From assembly GCA_900018345.1 (NCBI GenBank), contig FCNA01000129.1:177691-241690 (forward strand): a stretch of DNA of 64,000 nucleotides. Direction: 5' to 3'. The DNA is from Clostridiales bacterium CHKCI006. Lineage in GTDB: Bacteria; Bacillota_I; Bacilli_A; Erysipelotrichales; Coprobacillaceae. This document shows, piece by piece, positions 45,348-53,441 of this stretch. The notes beneath the pieces are model-generated. The model worked only from the letters and a program-made list of their open reading frames with translations. It ran no database searches and was not told the origin of the DNA. Positions within the stretch are counted from its first letter, which is position 1, and each line of letters opens with the position of its first letter. Position numbers and translations under genes: made by a program.

Positions 45348-46016
45348 TCAACCTGCTCCAAACAGATGATTTAGTTCTTTCATCGCTGCTTCATCAGCAA
45401 AAGCTAGAATATATTGCCCCGCTCGAATCACTGTCTCTCCATGCGGAATAACAAGGTTATCTTCTTCATAGATGGCAATCAATACAGCTTGACTAGGCAA
45501 TTGGATTTCCGCTACCTTCTTATTAATATTAACGGAATGATAATCAACATGAACACGTACGATAGAATACTCTCCCTTAGATAAACGCATCAAGGTCATG
45601 ATCGAGCGATAATTCATCTCATCGGCAATCATATGACCAATAATATCAGCCTGGTTGATCTTGACATCTACTCCCATACCAGAGTTAAAAAGCCAGGCAT
45701 TTTTAGGATTGTTGACTCGAGCAATGACTTTAGGGACATCGTATTCAAACTTCGCCATCATAGCAGCAGTCAAATTGGCTTCATCCAGTCCCGTTGCACA
45801 AACTAATGCGTGGCAGTGCATGATTCCAGCTCGCTCAAGAACCATGGCGTCTGTTCCATCACCAACCATCAAATGTTTCATGTCCAAGCCATTACGCTTA
45901 AGCGCCTGAATAGAGCGATCACGATTTTCTATCACAGTGACATCATGGTCATTTTCTAATAAGAGGTGCGCAATCGACCCACCGACCTGACCACCGCCTA
46001 CAATAATAATCTTCAT
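45348..46016 (-). CDS. TrkA/KtrA-like RCK (NAD-binding, TrkA-C) protein, second copy
   Basis: The 222-residue protein has a Rossmann domain with IIIVGGGQVGGSIAHLL and acidic Glu after strand 2 (VIENRD), then a TrkA-C domain from about 140. Such proteins gate or regulate K+ (or Na+) channels and transporters in response to nucleotides such as ATP/ADP, NAD(H) or c-di-AMP. Start ATG 46016 follows AAAAGGAGGAAGTGATT. No TrkH/KtrB channel subunit is in the window, so the partner must lie elsewhere or be the linked P-type ATPase. Confidence 0.9.
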   Translation of the reverse strand: MKIIIVGGGQVGGSIAHLLLENDHDVTVIENRDRSIQALKRNGLDMKHLMVGDGTDAMVLERAGIMHCHALVCATGLDEANLTAAMMAKFEYDVPKVIARVNNPKNAWLFNSGMGVDVKINQADIIGHMIADEMNYRSIMTLMRLSKGEYSIVRVHVDYHSVNINKKVAEIQLPSQAVLIAIYEEDNLVIPHGETVIRAGQYILAFADEAAMKELNHLFGAG

Positions 46017-46031
46017 AATCACTTCCTCCTT

Positions 46032-46682
46032 TTAAACCTGCAGCAAATCACGGGCCTGTGACAGATAATCCCGACTGATTGCCAAATAAAGCATATCATG
46101 CATTTCACAAGTGAGATTTTCATCCACAAATAGCGCATGACCATTGCGCTCTACGGAAATGACCTGCAGTTTGCCAGCAACATTTAAACTAGTGACTGGT
46201 GTTCCTTCCAGACCTAACGAAACACTGGCCTTAACCAGTTGCATTTCGTTATCCCCAATTCGATGAATGACACGCCAATTACGATGAGCTTCTAAATATT
46301 CCTGAATATTATCCACCCCTAATCTGGTAATGGAAACTGTATAGATCCCCATTGATTCAAACATTTTTGCACGTATCGGATCATACATGCGCGCAATGAC
46401 CATTGGGACATGGAAACTGTTTTTGGCCACACTGGCAATAACTGCATTCAAAGAATCACTGCTTGCACAACTAATCAAAACATCTGCAACATTAATCCCG
46501 GCACTTTCCAGTACGTCACGATCATAACCGATGCCTGTGATCATTTCTCCTGTAAATTCCGCATTCAAAAGATGAAAAGATTCCGGATTACTATCGATCA
46601 CCGTCACGTCATGATTTTGTCGAGTCAAATAAGCAGTCACTCTGGCTCCAAATTTTCCACAGCCAACAACTATGACTTTCAT
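46032..46682 (-). CDS. TrkA/KtrA-like RCK protein, first copy
   Basis: The 216-residue protein has VIVVGCGKFGARVTAYL with Asp after strand 2 (VIDSNPES), then a TrkA-C region (SLGLEGTPVTSL onward). It overlaps the ATPase gene by 4 bp and lies 15 bp before the second copy, so three genes form one operon. The two RCK proteins are clearly different (GGGQVG against GCGKFG), which suggests a hetero-oligomeric gating ring rather than a recent duplication. Confidence 0.9.
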   Translation of the reverse strand: MKVIVVGCGKFGARVTAYLTRQNHDVTVIDSNPESFHLLNAEFTGEMITGIGYDRDVLESAGINVADVLISCASSDSLNAVIASVAKNSFHVPMVIARMYDPIRAKMFESMGIYTVSITRLGVDNIQEYLEAHRNWRVIHRIGDNEMQLVKASVSLGLEGTPVTSLNVAGKLQVISVERNGHALFVDENLTCEMHDMLYLAISRDYLSQARDLLQV

Positions 46683-49513
46683 TTTTCATTACTCCTTTCT
46701 TTACTGCGCTGACGCAGCCATTTTTTTCGTAATTCTTCTACACCAAATACAATAAATGGAATACAAAGCAAATAGAGCCATTCCACCGGTCCGATCGGTG
46801 CTGTATTAAAGATTCCATGGAAGAAAGGAACATACATGATCACTAGCAAGATGAGTATTTCAATCACGATTCCGGCATTGATATATCGGTTTGTAAAAAG
46901 TCCTCTTTTTAAAACCGATTCTTCATCTGTACGGTTATTCATGACCATCCCGATCTGACTAAACACGACTCCAGCAAGCATCATCGTTGTCGCTTGAGCA
47001 TAGAGCGTCGTACCTTCCTGAGCGAGTGGCACAAAAGGCCAGCCGTGAAGCACATTGGTCAAAAAATATCCACCTAAAGCAAAGATAGTTCCTAACAAGC
47101 CATACCAGATAAAACCGATCAGCATGACATTTTTATTCAACAAGCGTTCCTTTGACGAACGCGGTGGACGTCTCATAACACTGGCTTCAGATGCTTCAGC
47201 ACCCAGTCCCAAAGCAGGTACCATATCGGTACCGATGTCAATCGTCAATATCTGCATGATTGTCAGTGGCAGTGGAATCAGTCCACCAGATAACAGATAA
47301 GCAACCGAAGCCGCCGCTTCTGATGTGTTGCTGTCAAATATATATCGCAAGAATTTACGAATATTGTTATAGACGCTGCGCCCTTCTTCAATGGCACGCA
47401 CAATCGTAGCGAAATTATCATCACTTAGGATCATATCTGCAGCTTCCTTGGCAACATCAGTACCTGTGATTCCCATTGCGATTCCAATATCTGCTTTTTT
47501 CAAAGCTGGAGAGTCATTGACACCATCCCCCGTAACAGCAACAATATTTCCCATTTCCTGTAAAGCACATACAATACGATATTTCTGTTCTGGAGCCATA
47601 CGTGCAAAGACAACTTCTCCCTGTAAAGCTTCCTTTAAAGTACCATCGTCCATTTTTGCCAGATCGGTTCCTGAAATAATACGTGCATCCGCAGCTTCGA
47701 TAATTCCAATTTTACGGGCAATGCTTTCTGCTGTCAAACCATAGTCACCGGTAATCATCACTATTTTGATACCAGCACTGCGGCACAGCGCTACAGCATC
47801 TTTAACCTCGCGACGAGGTGGATCCTGCATCGCGACCAATCCAAGAAAGGTCAACTGGCATTCTATGGTGTCAGGCGTATACTCACGAATCGTTTCAGGC
47901 AGTGACTTATCATTTCGCTTCAAAGGACGACAGGCTACAGCCAGCACGCGCAATCCTTCTCGAGCATAGGCATCATTTGCCTGCATAATAGCCTCTCGAT
48001 CTGCTTCTTCCATTTTTCGCCAGGTCGTGCCATCCAGACATTGCTCACACAATTCCATCACTTCTTTTGGTGACCCCTTAATAAAAGCGAGTCGGTTGCT
48101 CTCAAAGAGAGGTTCACGCAACTGATGAATGGTAGTCATGCGTTTGCGACGTGAATCAAAAGGTAATTCCATGATACGTGGATACGAATCATTGAGCCTT
48201 TCTAAGTCGATTCCACCTTTTTGGGCAACCACTCCCAAGCATGCCTCTGTCGGATCACCCAGAACCGTATAACGTTCTGACCCTGCTTCTGGAGCAATCA
48301 AACGGGCATTGGAACAGAGCGCCGCACCACTGAGCAGCAGCTCAAGATCACGGCTGTTTTGAACTCCAACCTGTGTCTCGCCATCAAAGATTGCTCCCAG
48401 AGGAGCATATCCTTCTCCAGTGACATCTAACTTAGCTCGCAAGGTCCAAAGGTGATTAACGGTCATCTCATTTTGCGTCAATGTACCTGTCTTATCTGAA
48501 CAAATGACATTCGTACAACCTAAAGTCTCCACTGCTGACAATTTCTTTACCAGTGCATTTTCCTTTGCCATCTTTTGGACGGCTAATGCCAGTGATAAGG
48601 TCACAGCAGGCAGGAGCCCCTCAGGAATAAACGCTACAATCATCCCCAGCGCAAACAGAAACGATTCCATGACCGGATCTTGAACCAGAAATGTTGCAAT
48701 CAAAAAGAAAACTATACCAATACTCGTTGAAATCAAAGCAATCTGCTTGGTCAAGATATTCAATTCCTTTTGTAATGGTGAAAGGCTCTTTTCTGTTGTC
48801 TGTGTCAGGTTAGCAATCTTTCCAAATTCACTCTCCATCCCCGTTGATACAACTAAGGCTCGACAGGTTCCTGCAGCTGCTGAGGTTCCTGAAAAGATCA
48901 TGTTTTCAGCATCCAGATAACGACATTCCTCTTTTAAAGCATCTCCTGTTTTGCGAATCGGATTACTTTCACCTGTTAAGGTCGATTGATCTGCCTGAAA
49001 GTCATTGCTGCGCAAAACACGCGCATCAGCACTGATCTTGTCTCCCTCTTCCAACACTAAGATATCTCCTGGGACAATTTCTTCAGAAGGAATCTGTAGC
49101 TCTTTACCCTCACGTACGACCCGAGATTTACTTGGCAACATTTGCTGCAAAGCATTCGTTGCTTTTTCTGCCTTAAATTCCTGAAAGAAAGAAAAGCAGC
49201 CATTGATCAAATTGACACAAAAAATGGCAATCCCAAGCTCCATGGCTCCTGAAAGCAGAGCTAAAAGGCCTCCGGCCCACAATAACAAGGCCATCAAACT
49301 CGTAAAGTTCGCTACAAACTTCTTCATCATGCTCTCGCTTTTAGGTTTTGCTAATTCATTTCGTCCATACTTTTCTAAGCGTTCCTGTACCTGCTGGTTG
49401 GATAAACCACGCATATCCGACTGCATGAGCTGACAAGCTTCTAGAGCAGACACATATATCATTTTCTCTTTGACATCAGGAACACCCGAATCTAACTGTT
49501 TTTGTTTGTCCAT
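46679..49513 (-). CDS. P-type cation-transporting ATPase (P2-type, Na+/K+- or Ca2+-ATPase-like)
   Basis: The 944-residue pump has the actuator motif TLTGESNP, phosphorylation site CSDKTGTLTQNEM and hinge TGDGVNDSPALK, with about ten membrane helices. In M4 the sequence is PEGLLP and in M6 it is TDMVPA. PEGLL and TDMVPA are reminiscent of Na+/K+-type rather than classic SERCA-type (PEGLPA) pumps; this is inference. Start ATG 49513 has AAGGAG 7 nt upstream. It heads the operon with two RCK proteins, behind a structured leader and a short upstream ORF, so expression is probably tied to ion level. Confidence 0.92.
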   Translation of the reverse strand: MDKQKQLDSGVPDVKEKMIYVSALEACQLMQSDMRGLSNQQVQERLEKYGRNELAKPKSESMMKKFVANFTSLMALLLWAGGLLALLSGAMELGIAIFCVNLINGCFSFFQEFKAEKATNALQQMLPSKSRVVREGKELQIPSEEIVPGDILVLEEGDKISADARVLRSNDFQADQSTLTGESNPIRKTGDALKEECRYLDAENMIFSGTSAAAGTCRALVVSTGMESEFGKIANLTQTTEKSLSPLQKELNILTKQIALISTSIGIVFFLIATFLVQDPVMESFLFALGMIVAFIPEGLLPAVTLSLALAVQKMAKENALVKKLSAVETLGCTNVICSDKTGTLTQNEMTVNHLWTLRAKLDVTGEGYAPLGAIFDGETQVGVQNSRDLELLLSGAALCSNARLIAPEAGSERYTVLGDPTEACLGVVAQKGGIDLERLNDSYPRIMELPFDSRRKRMTTIHQLREPLFESNRLAFIKGSPKEVMELCEQCLDGTTWRKMEEADREAIMQANDAYAREGLRVLAVACRPLKRNDKSLPETIREYTPDTIECQLTFLGLVAMQDPPRREVKDAVALCRSAGIKIVMITGDYGLTAESIARKIGIIEAADARIISGTDLAKMDDGTLKEALQGEVVFARMAPEQKYRIVCALQEMGNIVAVTGDGVNDSPALKKADIGIAMGITGTDVAKEAADMILSDDNFATIVRAIEEGRSVYNNIRKFLRYIFDSNTSEAAASVAYLLSGGLIPLPLTIMQILTIDIGTDMVPALGLGAEASEASVMRRPPRSSKERLLNKNVMLIGFIWYGLLGTIFALGGYFLTNVLHGWPFVPLAQEGTTLYAQATTMMLAGVVFSQIGMVMNNRTDEESVLKRGLFTNRYINAGIVIEILILLVIMYVPFFHGIFNTAPIGPVEWLYLLCIPFIVFGVEELRKKWLRQRSKERSNEK

Positions 49514-49533
49514 CTTCATTCTCCTTATATGCT

Positions 49534-49569
49534 TTAAAGATTTCGAAAAAAAACGTCCGTAATAGCCAT
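49534..49569 (-). CDS. Short upstream ORF (11-residue leader peptide) before the P-type ATPase
   Basis: ATG 49569 is preceded by GGGAGGCGGTA, an excellent ribosome binding site, and opens an 11-codon frame (MAITDVFFRNL) ending in TAA at 49534. The ATPase start lies 20 nt further on, with its own AAGGAG in between. Leader peptides of this size often control downstream ion-pump genes by ribosome stalling or translational coupling; no homologue is known to me. Confidence 0.5.
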   Translation of the reverse strand: MAITDVFFRNL

Positions 49570-49594
49570 TACCGCCTCCCTTCACGTGTTGTCT

Positions 49595-49630
49595 AAAAAA
49601 AATAGACAGACACGAAGGAGTCTGTCAAAG
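49595..49630 (-). terminator. Intrinsic terminator inside the P-type ATPase leader
   Basis: On the minus strand GACAGAC (49620-49626) and GTCTGTC (49605-49611) pair over an 8-nt loop, followed by TATTTTTTTT. It lies about 110 nt after the predicted transcription start and before the ATPase coding region, so it works as an attenuator. Confidence 0.8.
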
Positions 49631-49735
49631 ATTGCCCAAAAAAGTCCATGGACTTTTCAAGTTATCTACAATCTGATTGTTTTGAATAAATAAAGCTAGT
49701 CTTTAGCTTTATGACAGTCTCCACCACTTGTTCAT
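49622..49735 (-). promoter_or_regulatory. Candidate riboswitch or attenuator in the P-type ATPase leader
   Basis: The leader from about 49735 contains hairpin ATAAAGCT/AGCTTTAT, hairpin ACAATC/GATTGT and an 18-nt perfect palindrome at 49640-49657. CTGTCATAAAG (49707-49717) can pair with CTTTGACAG (49622-49630) with one bulge. That pairing encloses the hairpins and takes away the 5' arm of the terminator stem, as expected for an aptamer P1 that acts as antiterminator. It does not match the Mg (ykoK), Mn (yybP-ykoY) or ydaO patterns I can recall. Confidence 0.55.
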
Positions 49736-49741
49736 GGCTTG

Positions 49742-49769
49742 ATTATAGCTTGTTTTTAAGTTGTGTCAA
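49742..49769 (-). promoter_or_regulatory. Predicted promoter of the P-type ATPase operon
   Basis: TTGACA (49764-49769) and TATAAT (49742-49747) on the minus strand are 16 bp apart. About 220 nt of leader follow before the ATPase start. Confidence 0.8.
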
Positions 49770-50073
49770 TTTATTTAATATTTTTTTACACATTTTTAAC
49801 ATTTTGGTTATTCTGATATAATATTAATTTATAGAGAAGATAAAATTGATAAATTGAACTATCCGACGACCTCTACATCACAAATAGCTGTAACTTAGGG
49901 AAAGCCTGGGATGGACGATTCGTTCAATATCATTTATAATAGAAAAAGAAGGGAGCGATCATCTGAAAAAACAGAAATGGAAATATAAATTTTACCCAAA
50001 AAAGTGCATAATGCCTCTCCACATGGATGGCTATTCTATCTGGGATGAGTTGTCAGATTTCTTAATGATGATT
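49770..50073. other. Non-coding stretch between the ATPase promoter and the IS110 remnant
   Basis: This AT-rich stretch has a TATAAT at about 49817 on the plus strand. A plus-strand frame opens with CTG at 49963 after a GGGAGCGATCAT site and ends at 50115 inside the IS110 remnant; it may be the start of a gene cut by the insertion. Nothing else is recognised. Confidence 0.4.
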
Positions 50074-50975
50074 TCAAGAATTTCTTCTTCGCTCAAGCCT
50101 GTTCAGCAAAGCTGATTGAAGACATTTCTTAAGTTGTTTGTGATATAAACAATGCGCTGTTCTTTCGCCATTTGCTATATCTGATGGATCGAAAACTTCA
50201 CCTGTCTTGAGTATATGATAGCTGACTACAAGTATCTTTCTGGTAATCGCTATGATTGCATGCTTCTTGCCACGACGCTTGGAAATTCTGCATAGCAGCT
50301 GCATATCTTGTCCTTGACAGCGGCATGTGCAACCTGTACAAGGCATGTTTTGAGATAGATGCCTGCCTTTGAAATCTTTACAGATTTCTTATTCGTTTCG
50401 TCCAGGAGCCAGTCCAGCATGTCAATATGGTGCTGAATCTCGTCAAAAAGAGAATCAAGCAGTTCCATATATTTCTGAACGATCTTGATCTTCACTTTCT
50501 GATAGTGATTTAAATCCGTGCCTTCAACAGCACAGAGGCTATCATCAGAAGAACGGATATTGACCAGCTTATACTCATAGTGGGCAAACTTCCTGAGGGT
50601 GCGAATATCCTTTTTAGGAATATAGCTGGATCTGACGATACCGAACTTAAAGAGATCGGCGATCCATTTGGCATCCTTATTGTCATCCTACTCACCCTTG
50701 ATAGCCTCGCCCCATTTAGGATTGGCAACAACAATATTGGAAATATGCCCTTCCAATGCATTGTATACAGGAATACCGTACTAGCCAGTGGATCCCATGC
50801 ATACATTTTGACCATTGTTTTTAATAAGCCATTCTCTAAATTGAATCAGCTGGTTATTGAAGGTTGAAAAACTTTTTGTATGCCTGGGCTTGATGGATTC
50901 AGAGATGCAGAACACCGCAACAATGAAGGATTTGTGCACATCAACACCATAGGCTCTAGGCTAAACCATTTCCAT
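50074..50975 (-). pseudogene. Decayed IS110-family transposase
   Basis: From ATG 50975 the minus strand encodes GVDVHKSFIVAVFC, the start of the DEDD domain of IS110 transposases, and continues with GIPVYNALEGHISNIVVANP, DDNKDAKWIADLFKFG and PKKDIRTLRKFAHYEYK. It ends with the C-terminal pattern ISKAGIYLKTCLVQ and KKHAIIAITRKILVVSYHIL. In-frame stops (TAG near 50963 and one after IKGE), at least one frameshift and a shortened middle show that it is dead. It is a relic insertion between the ATPase and the flavin-protein gene. Confidence 0.75.
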
Positions 50976-51217
50976 AAATAAAAGCGCCTTTCAGATGATA
51001 GAGAAGAAGCTCAATGACTGGCTGAACAACACTAAAAGATCAACTCAAGTCAATGATTAATCTACAGACTAGAATGTCGATACTCATGTGTGCTTGAAAA
51101 GTTCAGCCCGGCAGTGGTTTGCACACTGTTTTGAACCGAACGAGCTGCAGAAATCTACAACACACCCCACCGTGCTTTGTAGTATAAGACTCCTTCAGTC
51201 AGAATATAAAATAAAAA
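50976..51217. other. Intergenic stretch between the IS110 remnant and the PNPOx-family gene
   Basis: It may hold the 5' end of the IS110 element and, near 51205, a TATAAA-like box. No credible gene is seen; the long plus-strand frame starting at 51088 lacks a ribosome binding site and resembles nothing known before 51292. Confidence 0.4.
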
Positions 51218-51270
51218 GCCTGCGCAGGCAAGGATTTATCCATGAGGATGTATGCCTTGCAGTCGCAGGC
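51218..51270 (+). repeat. Long three-part hairpin in the leader of the PNPOx-family gene
   Basis: GCCTGCG/CGCAGGC (51218-51224 with 51264-51270), GCAAGG/CCTTGC (51228-51233 with 51255-51260) and ATCC/GGAT (51238-51241 with 51246-51249) stack in order, with a symmetrical 3x3 internal loop. It ends just before GGAAAGGAA, the likely ribosome binding site. There is no U-tract. Confidence 0.65.
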
Positions 51271-51291
51271 GGAAAGGAATGTGAAGTTCTC

Positions 51292-51687
51292 ATGAATAAA
51301 ATTGTAGATATTTTAAAAGAAATCCATATCTTCCATTTGGCAACCGTCGATGAAAAGGGCAATCCCCATGTCCGTCCTTTCTCCAGTGTAACTGAATACC
51401 GCGGAGAGGCATTGATATGCACAAACAACACCAAAGATGTTTATCAGCAGATGATCACACACCCGCAAATAGAAATGAGCGGTATGGGAAAAGGTGGCTG
51501 GATTCGTATTGATGCGACAGTTGAACGTTTAGATGACGATGATGCCCGAGCTGCGATGTTAAAAGACCCAACCGGACCAAGTCGCCTGTATCATGTAGGC
51601 GATGGGATTTTCGAAGTTTTCCGCCTTAAAGATGTCAAAGCTTTTCGCTATGTGCATGGTCAGGAGGTCGAAATAATTGAAGGTTAG
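51292..51687 (+). CDS. Pyridoxamine 5'-phosphate oxidase family (FMN-binding split barrel) protein
   Basis: The 131-residue protein has the split-barrel pattern IFHLATVDEKGNPHVRPFSS, then ALICTNNTKDVYQQM and the GWIRIDATVER strand. It probably binds FMN, F420 or heme and serves as a small flavoprotein reductase. ATG 51292 is chosen because it starts directly at the domain; its AAGGAA site is 12 nt away, which is long. The upstream extension to 51088 would cross the hairpin and the IS boundary. Confidence 0.85.
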   Translation: MNKIVDILKEIHIFHLATVDEKGNPHVRPFSSVTEYRGEALICTNNTKDVYQQMITHPQIEMSGMGKGGWIRIDATVERLDDDDARAAMLKDPTGPSRLYHVGDGIFEVFRLKDVKAFRYVHGQEVEIIEG

Positions 51688-51712
51688 ATCGTGTACGACA
51701 CGATCTTTTTTT
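51686..51712 (+). terminator. Terminator after the PNPOx-family gene
   Basis: AGATCGTGT and ACACGATCT form a 9-bp stem with a 3-nt loop, followed by TTTTTT. Confidence 0.9.
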
Positions 51713-51817
51713 GAATACTTCCATGAACATGGACACACATTCCATCACAAAGACGATATCACTCATTCATTGACCGTATCAGCAATTTGGAACTGACAAA
51801 AAACAATACTTAAGTTT

Positions 51818-51860
51818 AAAAAGGCAGAAAACATGTGATTGTTGTTTTCTGCCTTTTTTA
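51818..51860. terminator. Bidirectional terminator at the end of the Dlt-like operon
   Basis: AAAAAGGCAGAAAACA and TGTTTTCTGCCTTTTT form a 16-bp stem with a 9-nt loop and T-runs on both sides. It overlaps the stop codon of the kinase gene at 51858. Confidence 0.92.
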
Positions 51861-53441
51861 TTGTGCCTGAGGAAACATTAACTGAAACTCCAGCGCATAG
51901 CGTGCATTGCTCACTTCGATGGTTCCATGTTGGCATTCGACCATCTTCTTAACAATAGACAGACCAAGGCCCGTTCCCTGACCGCTTGAACGTGCTTTCT
52001 CACCAATGGTGAATGGTTCAAAAAGTGTTTTTAATAATTCGGGTTCAACCCCTACCCCATTGTCGGCCACAAAGAGGCACACATGATCGGCCTGCTGTTC
52101 GACAGTAATAAAGATCGTCGTTTTCGCAGGATTGTATTTAAGACTGTTACCGATCAGATTTTCCATGATACGATGCATCATCCGCGGATCCATCATGATC
52201 TTTAACGGTGTTTCTGGAATTGCCAGTTCTAACTCAAACCCATGATCCGTGATCTCCGAATATTTTTCAGACAAAAACTGCCTGGTCCATTCAGCCAAGT
52301 CCATTTTTTCCAGCTGTGTTTCGTATTCTGGATGTTCTAAGCGGCTGTAATCAAATAGGGTATTGATGAGCTCATTAGCCATCTTCGCCCGAGAATGAAT
52401 CGTTAGTATATATTGGTGTTCCTTTTCCGGATCAACCTGATGCTCCAACAGGGCTCCCGAGAATCCCTGAATAACTGTCAGTGGGGTCTTGAGATCATGA
52501 GAGAGAGAGGTAATAATGCGCTGACGCTCTGCGTCCATGTGTTCTTTTTCCTGTTGTGCGGCATCAAGTTTGGCAACTGTTCGCTGCAGTTCCACCACCG
52601 TTTCGCGCAGTTCCAGCGGTACTTGACTTTCCTCTATGGTAAACTGGGCACTTTCACGGTAATGACCGATAGCTTGTTGTAAAGGATAAAAAGATTTTTT
52701 GATCCAGCGCCAGAAAAAATAGATCTGAAAGGCTACAACAACGATAAACAAAGGCGCTACAGTAAGCCGGATCCGATTATTTTGAGCAAGGAGCTGCGTA
52801 TAGCGCGCATCGTTAAACTCAGGGGTAACAAGCACGAGCTGACGCAGCTCGCCTTTCGAATTAACAAAATGATATTGTTCAATACTCATATTTTTATGAT
52901 AGATTCCTTGTACCAGACGCAATTCACGTTGTCCGATGCGTTTTTGATCCTGAAACAGATCGCCTGCCACAATTTCATACTGATCGTTCAAAAGACAGTA
53001 GGCATGAATGCGTTCATCCTTATTTGAAACATCATAAGATTCCTGATTCACTAAATATCGTCCTTCTCCATCCGCATTCTGAAAGTGTAGTACTGTATAA
53101 CGATAAGGACTGTTATACACTGGAATATAAGTGAGATCAGCATACCGAATTTGTTCAAGGATCCCTTCATTAGAAGCGTAAACCAGATTTCCATTACCAT
53201 CGAATACAATAAGTGAAGAATCATTCCAGCGCTGCACTGGGATGTTTTCGTAAGCATCTAGCTTGAGACTTTCGCCATAATCTAGAACATCTGTCATGCC
53301 GGGAAAAGCATAAAGCATCCGATTTGAGGTCCAATACCCCAACAAGGCATAAAAGGTTAGATAGATCAAAGAATAAATAATCAGATTAATCACACAAAAA
53401 GTAGTAAAACTATAGTATTTCTTTAAAAAATTACCCTTCAA
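51858..53441 (-). CDS. Sensor histidine kinase of the Dlt-like locus
   Basis: The 527-residue kinase has a membrane helix near residues 14-36, an external sensor domain of about 190 residues, a second helix (about 230-250) and a coiled linker. The His box is ITSLSHDLKTPLTVIQGF and the ATPase domain has NLIGNSLKYNP, DNGVGV and GTGLGLSIVKKM. Start TTG 53441 overlaps the regulator gene by 11 bp. It is the last gene of the leftward operon and probably senses the state of the cell surface. Confidence 0.88.
   Translation of the reverse strand: MKGNFLKKYYSFTTFCVINLIIYSLIYLTFYALLGYWTSNRMLYAFPGMTDVLDYGESLKLDAYENIPVQRWNDSSLIVFDGNGNLVYASNEGILEQIRYADLTYIPVYNSPYRYTVLHFQNADGEGRYLVNQESYDVSNKDERIHAYCLLNDQYEIVAGDLFQDQKRIGQRELRLVQGIYHKNMSIEQYHFVNSKGELRQLVLVTPEFNDARYTQLLAQNNRIRLTVAPLFIVVVAFQIYFFWRWIKKSFYPLQQAIGHYRESAQFTIEESQVPLELRETVVELQRTVAKLDAAQQEKEHMDAERQRIITSLSHDLKTPLTVIQGFSGALLEHQVDPEKEHQYILTIHSRAKMANELINTLFDYSRLEHPEYETQLEKMDLAEWTRQFLSEKYSEITDHGFELELAIPETPLKIMMDPRMMHRIMENLIGNSLKYNPAKTTIFITVEQQADHVCLFVADNGVGVEPELLKTLFEPFTIGEKARSSGQGTGLGLSIVKKMVECQHGTIEVSNARYALEFQLMFPQAQ

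Noticed and set aside
49622..49735. ykoK (Mg), yybP-ykoY (Mn) or ydaO (c-di-AMP) riboswitch before the P-type ATPase
   Set aside because: None of the conserved sequence blocks I can recall for these classes is visible. The leader is reported as unclassified.
49963..50115. Plus-strand 50-codon frame starting with CTG
   Set aside because: It has a good ribosome binding site but an unusual start and no recognisable product, and it ends in the IS110 relic; mentioned only as a possible truncated gene.
51088..51291. N-terminal extension of the PNPOx-family gene
   Set aside because: It crosses the hairpin and the IS boundary, has no ribosome binding site and does not resemble the family.
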